Assembly: GCA_037157565.1 (NCBI GenBank)
Contig: JAZHRO010000013.1
Location: 81,027,501 to 81,091,500 of the forward strand
DNA length: 64,000 nt
Source of the DNA: Thalassia testudinum
Lineage: Eukaryota; Streptophyta; Magnoliopsida; Alismatales; Hydrocharitaceae
Reading direction: 5' to 3'
Part shown: in pieces, positions 55,475 through 64,000 of the stretch
How the letters are laid out: every line of letters begins with the position of its first letter
How positions within the stretch are numbered: position 1 is the stretch's first letter
Notes under the pieces: model-generated
Databases searched by the model: none
What the model was told of the DNA's origin: nothing
Seen by the model: only the letters and a program-made list of their open reading frames with translations
Translations under genes and position numbers: made by a program

Positions 55475-56990
55475 TGATGTAAACACATTTATTGATGGTA
55501 AAATGCCTATTGATGCTTGTTCCTGGGCTTAGATTTGCATTTCATGTTATAAATATTGTATAGCATGCATCATTCCGCATTTAGAGTAGTTGTATATATT
55601 TTAGGTTAATTAGGTCCTTTTTATGGTCAGGAGAGAAGAAGACTTATTTTAGGGCCTTAGATGGATGATTGGATCGTACAGATCTAATTAGGACAAAGAT
55701 CGGAGTCTAATACCTCTGAAATCGTCTAGATCAGAGAACCGTAGCATCATATGATGTTTGAGAAAGATCAACGGCCAGGGAGCAATGCAACATCCATATG
55801 AGTTTCGGATGGAAAATCCGATTGTACGGATGGATCCAGAGCGACGATCGCAGTCCAGCAACACGAGAATCATGTCGATCTGAGCACCGTGGCACCCTCT
55901 ACAAAAGAAAGAAGAATGGATGACCCATATGGTTCCACGTGGTGCCATCCAGGCCGCCCAACCCCAGCTAGCAGCAGTGCACCGCGTATAGCTGCAGCAG
56001 CGTGTAGCAGTAGCACAGCGCATGCCAATGCACATGCGCACGACACAGGGAGCACGGGTGCGTGAAGCGTGCAGTGCGCAATGCGTGCACCAGCGGAGCG
56101 AGTGCCAACGGAGGATAGGCCCGGATCTTCAGTGATGCGGGCCTTTAGTGACGCTTGTAGCTATCACTAATGGTTTGCATGTGCCAGCAAGAGGAATTGA
56201 AGGGTGGATCTTCAGCGACAGCTACAGCGACGTTTACAGACGTCAGTAAGGACCCAAATGAGAATTTGTCCTTCCTCCACTATAAAAGGACCTACCCATC
56301 ACCATTCCAAACCATCTCTTCCTTTCTTCACCTCATCACCTTCAAGGCTCTAGAGAGAGCTTGTCCCAAGCCCGGGATGCTCCTCTACAGTAAAACCAAA
56401 TAGGTTTCCCTCCTCTCATCCCCATTCGTGGATCATCCCGTGGTCGTCCTTTCACCGCCCTTTGGGAAGAAGATCCTCCCCGCGATGCCATCCTGCCCCA
56501 TCATCCATCCTCCAGCTCTGTCCTCCTTTGTCCTTCTCCTCACCACCTTCCTCCAAGTGACGTCAGAGCAAGTCATCCTCCACGCAACCCTCGAGGGGGA
56601 TTCTCTCACCTCTTTCTATCTTTTTCGCTTTCATAGTGTAGTTTTCCTTCTTTCGTAGTTGTAACAAACAATTCTTCATGAATAGATGATTGTTTCTCTC
56701 TCTCTCTTTCTCCCTCTCTCTCATATATTTTTGCAAGTAGATGAAGTTTTCATTGACCTAATCTCTTGCTTGATAAAAATACAAAAAAAATAGAAATGAT
56801 AAAAACAACCAAAAACAAAAAAAAATGAAGCATGGAGTTTTATAAAACCAAATGTTTGCCTCCCCGTGTTCGACCCGGGACTCACTTTTCAAGTTTCGAT
56901 TATAAATTTTATCTGATAAACACATTTTGCAACTACGACAACGGGTTACTTGTAACCCTGATTTCAAACTCACGAAACCCGTGCGATTAT
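55475..56990 (+). mobile_element. LTR of element C2 (family C, sense)
   Basis: Starts TGATGTAAACACATT, includes TATAAAAG at 56281-56288 and the GTGTTCGACCCGGGACTC block, and ends just before the primer site at 56993 (terminal bases ...GCGATTAT, decayed from CA). It is about 1516 bp and inserted in the copia LTR. Confidence 0.85.
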
Positions 56991-56992
56991 TT

Positions 56993-57009
56993 TGGCGCCG
57001 TTGTTGGGG
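56993..57009 (+). other. Primer-binding site of C2 (tRNA-Asp type)
   Basis: TGGCGCCGTTGTTGGGG follows the LTR. The intact form TGGCGCCGTTGCCGGGGA matches the complement of the 3' end of plant tRNA-Asp, used by Athila-like gypsy elements. Two bases have changed here. Confidence 0.75.
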
Positions 57010-57643
57010 TGGCAATGCTCTTTATTTTTTTTTCTGTGTTTTTTCCATCTTACCAAACTTTTATCTCACTTTTTCTCTGATCTTACTGTGATTGTAGGTA
57101 CTCTTTTGAGGTGGGTCAAAGTGGTTAGATTGGAGAAAAGTGCGGATGAAGGTTTTGTAATTAGTTTTCATTCCATAACCTAATAACTCAAACCCAAATC
57201 AACTAGGTGCTTTTTATAAACCCTAGGATAGGTTTGGTTGTTTGTTTGCCACCTCTACTCACCTCGCCATCCTCATAAATAAAAAATAAAATAAAAAAAG
57301 TGTTATCTGATTGTGGGATTTTCTGAAAGAGACACACCTTAACACCCACAACTCTCGACATAAGACGCACCACTTCACTTTGATTGTACCACTTAACCAA
57401 GATCTAACCTATGGACCTGGTACACTTCAACTCAAAACACATAAGTGAGTAGAAATCTGATTAGGCTAAGACATTGTGTGCCTTAATCTATGGTGCAAAT
57501 AGGCCAATTGATTGATTTGTTTGGGCTGCACCACTCAAATTAAAAGCGATTCATCAATAGCTTGCCACTTAGGGTTGATTCTTAAGGCTGAACCAGGCAC
57601 TCCACATTATTTTTTATTTTTAAAGGAACATATCATCACTCAT
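57010..57643 (+). mobile_element. C2 internal region, 5' end
   Basis: Untranslated leader parallel to 61292-61880 of C3 (GATTGTAGGTACTCTTTTGAG, AACCCTAGGATAGGTTTGG, AACCAGGCACTCCACATT). No ORF. C3 was inserted at 57643. Confidence 0.78.
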
Positions 57644-58890
57644 TGATGTAAACATGTTTATACTACATAAGATGTCTATTTATGCATGTTCTTAAGCATA
57701 GAATTACATTGCATATTATAAATATTGCATAGCATGCATCATCTTGCATTTAGATTAGTTTGAATAAAATGGAGGTTAATTGTCTCCTTTATGTTTAGGG
57801 ATAGAGAAAATTTTTATCGAGGCCTCGGATCGAAGATCCAACCGTACAGATTTGATCAGGGTGACGGTTGGAGTTCAACGACTTCAAGATTGCCCTAATA
57901 AGACATCTATAGCATCAGATAGAGATCAAGGAACCCTAGAAAATCAAGGGCCAATATGGTGTAAATATGCAATTCAGACGACAAATCCGACCGCACGGAT
58001 GGATTCGGATCGACGATCGCAGTCTAATGGCGGGAAAATTGACTCAATCTGACAACCGTGGCACCATCTACATCATCCAGAAGATGGACGACCAACATGG
58101 TGCCACATGGCACCATCTCGACCGCCCAACTGACCGCCCTCAACTTCTGAAGCCGCTAGCACCCACGCATCTCCGCCGTTGGATCAAGATCTAATGGCTG
58201 AGAGTGCATCTCAACCGGCGTGTCCATTCTCTGAAGCTTCATCTGAAGAGCTGCCTCGACCGTTGGATCTCAATCCAATGGTCCTGATCGCGCGCGCATG
58301 AGTTAGCCCTCGCGCTCATCCACGTGCGTAGCGTAGTGGGTAGAGCGCTTGCTCGCGATCGTGCGCGCATTTGAGTCGCAGGAGGCAGGCGGTGAGGCGT
58401 GGAGGTGCGGGCGCGATTGACCGGCCGATGGTGATCCAGCGGCCGTGAGCAGTCAATCTAGATGACGCACCCATGGACGCTCGCGCGTAACGTGGGATCG
58501 CACACGCTAGGCACGCGTTGAGGCACGACGGTTATCAAATCTTAGCCGTTCAATCTCACGATAGAACGGTCGAGACTTGATGAACGTGGGTGGCGCGGGA
58601 GGTGAGCGGGTGACACACGTCGCCCAAGGCTGGGGTTTTAGCGACGATTTTATTCGTCACTAAAGACCCCTTATTTAATATTTTGAAATTGTAAAGACTA
58701 AATTGCACTCACTCCTTGCAACTATAAAAGGAAACCCCCTCCATACGAAATGGGCATCCCTTCTTTCTCTTCTCTCCCTCTCCAAAGCTCAAGAGAAGCT
58801 TGTCCCACACATGGGATGCTTCTCAAGAGATAAAGTCAAATTTTTGTCCCCATTTCGGAAGTGGATCCCGTGACGACGATGACGTGCTGC
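57644..58890 (+). mobile_element. LTR of element C3 (family C, sense), first part
   Basis: Starts TGATGTAAACATGTTT. TATAAAAG is at 58723-58730. It is interrupted by LTR A6; CACAT occurs at 58891-58895 and again at 60774-60778. Confidence 0.85.
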
Positions 58891-58913
58891 CACATTGTAA
58901 CGAGCGTGTGCCC

Positions 58914-58987
58914 CAGACGTATTTTAAGACGTCTGAGAGGTGGTCCAGACGTCTGACAAGACGTCTGGGATCATTTCCAGATGTCTG
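58914..58987. repeat. Palindrome array 1 in LTR A6 (12/20 spacing)
   Basis: GACGTC-type centres lie at 58918.5, 58930.5, 58950.5, 58962.5 and 58982.5, giving 12, 20, 12, 20. This is the same 32-bp unit as in A5, in the opposite orientation. Confidence 0.88.
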
Positions 58988-59436
58988 GAAATCCATTATT
59001 TTCGACACGCGCGAGTCGTCTGCGCGCCTGAGCGCGCAGACCACATATTCGCCTTTCCTTCCTCCTGCGGTTGCAGATTCCCCTACCGCGAATCCTTCTC
59101 TCTCCTCTCCGCGCGGCCTTAAAAGGGCACGCCTCCCCTCACTCCGTCACCACCGTCTCCTTTCTCTTCTCCTTCAGCCAGAGCGCGAGAGTGAGCGCGA
59201 GGGCGGCAGCGGCGGCCGCAGTGAGCGCGGAGGAGGTGCTGCGTGCGAGAGCGGTGCTCTGCCGTGCGGGCGAGCTCGCCGGGGCTGCTAGGGCCGGCCG
59301 GTGGAGGGCGTAGGGGGCGCGGAGCGACGCGGAGGGGGGACTGCTGTGGTCTGAGCAGCAGGCGCGCGAGGTGCGACGCGGGCGGCGTCGCATGTGGAAG
59401 CCGGGTGGTGCCCTGTTCTGGAAAAAATTTCCAGAA

Positions 59437-59780
59437 TCAGACGTCTGGGTTGATAGTCAGACGGCGAGGGAGACGTCTGGTAGATCTTCCAGTCATCTGA
59501 AAGGTGAGTTTTCCGTCTTCTTCTTCCTTCCTGTCGACTGACCGTACTGAGGGAGGGAGATGGGTGTGCGCAGGCTCGGTGATTCGCCATCCAATGCGAA
59601 TCAGACGTCTGGCTGTTGTACCAGACGGCGGGAGCGACCTCCAGACGTCTGGGGTGACCATCGGACGTCTGGGATCTAGGCCAGACGTCCCCGCAGACTT
59701 CTGGACGTCTAGGAAACCACGCTGAACAGATAATTCTCTGATCCACTTTTAAGACGTCTGGAGGAAGTTCCAGACGTCTG
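59437..59780. repeat. Palindrome arrays 2 and 3 in LTR A6
   Basis: Set 2: centres 59442.5, 59462.5, 59474.5, 59494.5 (20, 12, 20). Set 3: 59606.5, 59626.5, 59646.5, 59666.5, 59686.5, 59706.5, an exact 20-bp period over six copies. A last pair is at 59755.5 and 59775.5. These lie downstream of the TATA box. Confidence 0.88.
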
Positions 59781-60075
59781 ATTTTGCACAGTGTCATCGT
59801 TTTTGACCCGTTTAGGGCCCGTTCGGGTTCCGTTTTCCGCGATTCGAGTTGCGTTCCTTTCAGAATTAATTCCTCTACCCGTCTACAGTAGCTATACACT
59901 GTTTTGAGACTCTCCTTGTGTTTGATCCTTGTGATAGGACCTCGTTCAGTTGCAGTCTTGGGAGTCGCGGAGGCACGCGGGATTCCTGATCACTCCCCCA
60001 TTACTCCCGTTGTACCTGGTAGAGTGGCTTTAAGTTATTAATAAAATCTGTTAAATTATGAAACCATAAATAGAA

Positions 60076-60202
60076 CCTAGGACATTGCATGAATCCTAGG
60101 AATGAGAAATAGATGGAATGATAGCTCCTAGGTGTTGCATGAATCCTAGGATTGGAAAATCAGAATGTATGATAGATCCTAGGATATGGCATGAATCCTA
60201 AG
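60076..60202. repeat. 51-bp-period array of paired CCTAGG sites in LTR A6
   Basis: Three units CCTAGG-N12/13-CCTAGG with GCATGAAT before the second site. First-site centres are 60078.5, 60129.5 and 60180.5 (51-bp period); within-unit spacing is 19, 18 and 19 bp. A5 has two units at 52 bp; G and A2 have one. Confidence 0.85.
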
Positions 60203-60778
60203 ATGGGAAAACTAATGGAATGTATAATACTGCAGTCTTGGAAAATGGAAAGAGATATAAAGCTGCCTATAATTTGAATTAACAGCTGCCTGTTGTGAAT
60301 AGAACATAATAGCTACTGTACACTCTACTGTTGTCTTTAGTTTTAGTTGCCACTCTACTCAGCGTTTTGCTGACGTGTTAACGTGTTACACTCGTTACTT
60401 TTTTAGGACCAGGTGTTGAGCAGCCAGGGCCAGCGGCTGCAGAGGATGCTGGGCCGAGTAGGGTCCAGTACAGTACCACTGTCTTTTGTACTTCTTTGTT
60501 TCCGTTATAGTGAGTAGTTCTTGTTTCCGCTGTACTTTTCTTTACCTGCAGTTCATGTTATATGATAAATGTTGTTCTACTGTTGTGGTGGTATATACTG
60601 TAGTAGTTTCTTTCCTTACTGCTGTACTTTCTTACTGTTAGTTATATTCATGCTGAATGTGGTTTATTTTACTGCTCTTTTGGTTACTTCCTCGTTGGAC
60701 GACTAGGTCTTGGGATTAGTCGAGTCGGTCCTGTTCTCGTGTCTCGTAGGGACTCGGGAACCGGGTTGTTACACACAT

Positions 60779-61271
60779 TCCCATTCTTCTCGCTTCGTCC
60801 TCCTTCGTCCTGCTCTATTCCCCGTCTTCCAGGAGTTGTCACGTCCGGCTCGTCCTCCGAGCGACCGTCGAGGAGGATAATTCTCTCTCCATTCTTTTTA
60901 ATGCTTTCTAGAGTAGATTTACTGTTTTCTAGTGTAATCGATTTCTGCTTTCTAATCGTAATGTTTAGTGTAACCAACAATCTCTTTGATAATGAATTCC
61001 ATGTTCATTGTACATCTCTTTTTGGCTTTTGTTTGTAATATTCTCTCTCTCTCTTTTATTTATTGTAAATAGATAGTTTCTAATCACTTAATCTGCTTCG
61101 TGACAAATAAAACAAACGCGTAGTTTTAATCAAACGTCCGCCTCCCTGAGTTCGACCTGGGATTTTTATTCCAGTACAAATTTTATTTGTTGAACATGAG
61201 TTCTTCGCTTTCAAACTACGACAGGTTTTTCAAAACCAAATACGTTAGCGTAGTAACTCATAGCTTGAACA
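60779..61271 (+). mobile_element. LTR of element C3, second part
   Basis: Continues C3 after A6, with the CTCCCTGAGTTCGACCTGGG block, and ends TAGCTTGAACA. With the first part the LTR is about 1.74 kb. Confidence 0.83.
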
Positions 61272-61273
61272 TT

Positions 61274-61291
61274 TTGGCGCCATTGCCGGGG
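61274..61291 (+). other. Primer-binding site of C3 (tRNA-Asp type)
   Basis: TGGCGCCATTGCCGGGGA lies two bases after the LTR end; one base differs from the expected tRNA-Asp complement. Confidence 0.82.
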
Positions 61292-62400
61292 AGGTGACAC
61301 TCTTTGATTTTGTTTTTTTTTGCATTTTACAACTTACGAATCATTTACCTCACTTCTCTCCTTTCTTATTGTGATTGCAAGTACTCTTTTGAGACGAGCA
61401 AAAGCAGTAGAATGGAGCAAAGTGCTGTTGAAGGTTCTGTAAGTTATTCCCCACCTCCCACCCATTAGTTTTCATTTCACCAAATAAAAACACAAACATC
61501 AATCAACCTAGGTATTCTTATAAACTCTAAGGTTAGTTTTGTTTGTTTGTTTAACACCCACACCCACCTCAACCTCCACATTTAAAAAGAAAAAAGAAAA
61601 TCTCACAGAGGTACACAACCTCATCTGATTTTCAAACTCAACCGGTAAACCGGTCTTTGGAACCGGTACACACATCCAAACACATAATTGAGTAGAAATC
61701 AAATTAGGTAATCACTTGCGTTCCTAATTAAGTGGTACAACAGGCCAATTGTTTGAGTTGATTGGGCCGCACCACTTCAATTAAAATCAACTCATCAAGT
61801 AGCTGCCGCTTAGGTTCAACTCTTACGGATTTACCAGGCACTCCACATTCTTTTAAGCTTCAAACGAAAACATCTTCACCTGTGCTTTCAAAACCTGGTG
61901 TGCCGACAAAACTTGTTTGAAAATACCTAAAGTTGAATCCTAAAAGCTACTAAGCAAGATTTGAATCCTAAAATTCACCGCATCAAAAGTAATATTGCTT
62001 GAAAACCACTGGTTGTGCATGCACACACACATCAATATATCATTAAGGGCACAACCCAGATAAAGGGCCCATTACATTCCAAAGCACATTCAAACCTAGC
62101 CCTAAATAAAATAGAGTAGACGTTGGCCTTAAGGATTCGACTCGCTCTTCAGAGCCTAGAACGAGATTATTTTCGATTAGTCTATTTCTACTATTCAATC
62201 TGATGTTTAGTTAGGGGAGCATAATCAAATGATCGTGGCTGGGGGGTACACTAGGAACTGGAGGCGCAAGTCGAAGGAAGAACCTTCTCCCCAGTCCCTT
62301 CTTCTAATTGGTTGGATTGAACAGACAGAAGTAGATCAAATCGTTTCTTTATCTCAAGACGGGTTTTGGGAGTCTGTAGGTCTTTAGGCTAGCCCACTTA
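61292..62400 (+). mobile_element. C3 internal leader, no ORF
   Basis: Untranslated region of the C3 element, similar to 57010-57643 over its first 600 bp. No coding signal was recognised. Confidence 0.65.
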
Positions 62401-62405
62401 AGGAC

Positions 62406-63889
62406 ATGTTTGATTGCTTGTATTGTAGGGCACCTTTCTTCCTCCCATCTCTCAAGAATCCTTCCACATTTTATACGCATTCCACTCCTTCCCTCCTATT
62501 TTGGGTTATCCTCAACATGACGATTATCCCGACTTGTAGTATAATCAACCATCAGTTACTTGGGATAACTCGGATTGGAGATACAGTTCCGGACCTCCAT
62601 GTTTAGGGTCTAACCCTGAACACTATGATGGTGATTTCTATCCTTCTCAGGGCCACATCGATTATAGATTGTCACCCTTTCATGGACAACCTAATATGAT
62701 CTACAATTAAGAATGATACACTGATTTTTACCCATCCTCTGATTACATTGCCTTTAGGTCATCACCACCTTTTAAACAATCTGAAATGACCTATTACCAG
62801 GAAGGGTATAACGAATCTCAATTCGTTAACTCCTCTGCACTAATCCCAAACCCACCCAACCCTGAACCAACTCATTTGGTTCAGGGTAACCAAGTTCAAG
62901 ATAAGGTTTTGGCTAACTTGAGGAATATCATACAATCTTTAGAAGTTCAGCCAATATCTTGCATTGAAAAATTGGAGCCCCTAATTGAGATGATTGATGA
63001 TTTGAACAAGTATTTGTTGCATTGGCTCAAGGATGTTAAGGATAAGAACCCAAGTGAGTTTCTACTTGGGAAGTTAGTGAAATTGAGAATGAGATTTGTG
63101 GTTGCTTTGGTTCAATCGTGGGATGATTCCCAGGATGAACTCCCTTCAGGAGAGCCAAGGTCAGAACTCGCTCAGGCACCTGTTGGGGGGGACACGTGTT
63201 ACGAGGCTGACCAGATTGAATTAGAGAAACCAATTAAGAATGATCTGATTTCTTCACCTGAAATCCCTAAGCTAGGGTATGAGGAAACGTATGTCTCCAT
63301 GGGCCAGAAAATGACAGATGATTTTGGGACATACATTAATACGGATTTGGATTTCTTTGATTGTGATGGTGAAGATTCAAGTTGCGAAGTCTCATGCGAG
63401 TTTACAGAACATAATTTCTTTGAGACGATTGAGCCTAAGGAATATGATAGATCATTTAATAGGCCAATAACTGAGAAAACTAATCTTATTGGGGCTCACA
63501 TTACGGATCCAGAATCGCATTTTCTGGAGGATTCAATCTAATGCCTTGATTGTCAGTTACACCCTATTGAGCTTATCGATGATTCTGTTTTTGAGATAAC
63601 TAGACCCAAGTCAATTTTGATTTAGCCACATCTTTTAGACTTGGAAATTTCAGATGGGGTGATTAATATGCTGGAGGTTCTGGAATTTGACATTCTGAAT
63701 GAGGAGGATAGGAGCTGGGAAATTTTAATTTGGGAAGCAAATTCCGGAGGAAATAGAAGACCGAGTCTAAGGGTTCCAATTCATCTGAAACCTTCAAACC
63801 AAAACCCTTATGACATTTGTTCTGAGGATGTTCAACCCAAGCATACATTCATTGATTATACTTTCGATATCGAATTCTCTGTAACCTGA
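62406..63889 (+). pseudogene. Long decayed ORF of element C3, function unknown
   Basis: A single reading frame can be followed from about 62430 to 63889 with stops near 62540, two near 62709-62715, one at 63539 and one at 63622. The best open stretch is 62786-63541 (251 codons). The N-terminal part is rich in Tyr, Pro, Asp and Ser (HYDGDFYPSQG, YPSSDYIAFRSSPPF); the middle has a helical segment (LANLRNIIQSLEVQPISCIE); the rest is acidic. I see no zinc knuckle, protease, RT or integrase motif. The position after a tRNA-Asp primer site suggests the gag slot, but it does not look like a standard gag. The element leaves the window before any pol sequence. Confidence 0.6.
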
Positions 63890-64000
63890 CTCTTTGGTCT
63901 TGGGTTGCATCCTCATAAAACGCAGGCCCGACCCTGCTTGCATACTGATTTTAGGTTTTGGGTAATTTTTATCCAGAACCTTAGATATTCTCGATTATGG
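63890..64000 (+). mobile_element. C3 internal region continuing past the window
   Basis: Non-coding by eye; the element continues beyond the right edge. Confidence 0.5.

Larger units (their letters stand above)
58896..60773 (+). mobile_element. Solo LTR A6 (family A, sense)
   Basis: Runs TGTAACGAGCGTG to GGGTTGTTACA, 1878 bp, with a perfect CACAT duplication. It is about 0.77 kb shorter than A5, its closest relative here; the segment with the GAGGGCAAGGCCC mini-hairpins and GGTGTAG block is absent. It has a TTAAAAGG box near 59119 and the best preserved palindrome arrays of the window. Confidence 0.9.

Noticed and set aside
1..64000. tRNA, rRNA or small-RNA genes
   Set aside because: No cloverleaf, A/B box pair or rRNA sequence recognised by eye; a covariance-model search would be needed to exclude them.

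Overview
The window looks like a repeat-dense stretch of a seed-plant (probably angiosperm) nuclear genome. Two cues support this: primer-binding sites of the plant types (TGGTATCAGAGC, complementary to initiator tRNA-Met, and TGGCGCC-type, as used with tRNA-Asp), and exon remnants resembling plant COX5b and MCTS1. The species cannot be named from sequence alone. Almost everything else is LTR-retrotransposon DNA: mostly solo LTRs nested in one another, plus one decayed full-length Ty3/gypsy chromovirus, one 5'-truncated Ty1/copia element of SIRE type, and two elements with tRNA-Asp-type primer sites. No intact protein-coding gene was found.

Layout. 1-931: 3' part of a family A LTR. 932-2511: AT-rich host DNA. 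2512-29405: one nested complex in a single target site (ATATT on both sides). Antisense solo LTR A1 was hit by the chromovirus G (3314-16006) and by antisense solo LTR B1 (16181-27720). G carries antisense solo LTR A3 in its 3' LTR. B1 carries solo LTR B2 and solo LTR A2, and A2 carries solo LTR B3. All seven insertions still have perfect 5-bp target-site duplications, so the order is readable. 29411-41741: host DNA with a broken COX5b-like gene on the plus strand, two MCTS1-like exons and other exon-like pieces on the minus strand, and tandem repeats. 41742-44386: antisense solo LTR A5. 44392-46236: host DNA. 46237-50540: a rearranged B4/C0/C1 LTR composite. 50541-55474: copia element with broken RT/RNase H, an extra env-position ORF and its 3' LTR. 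55475-64000: two C elements, the second (C3) carrying solo LTR A6 in its LTR and a long decayed ORF of unknown function.

The most unusual signal is architectural. Several unrelated repeat families carry arrays of short perfect palindromes in pairs whose centres lie 18-21 bp apart, about two helical turns: CAGACGTCTG in families A and B, CCTAGG in family A, AGTACCGGTACT in the copia element, and an ACCTAACGTTAGGT-like motif in an unassigned repeat. Longer periods of 20, 32, 51, 64 and 75 bp are kept to the base in places. Family B LTRs also carry a hairpin about 70-85 bp upstream of the TATA box whose stem is kept while its sequence changes. All coordinates and periods were read by eye.
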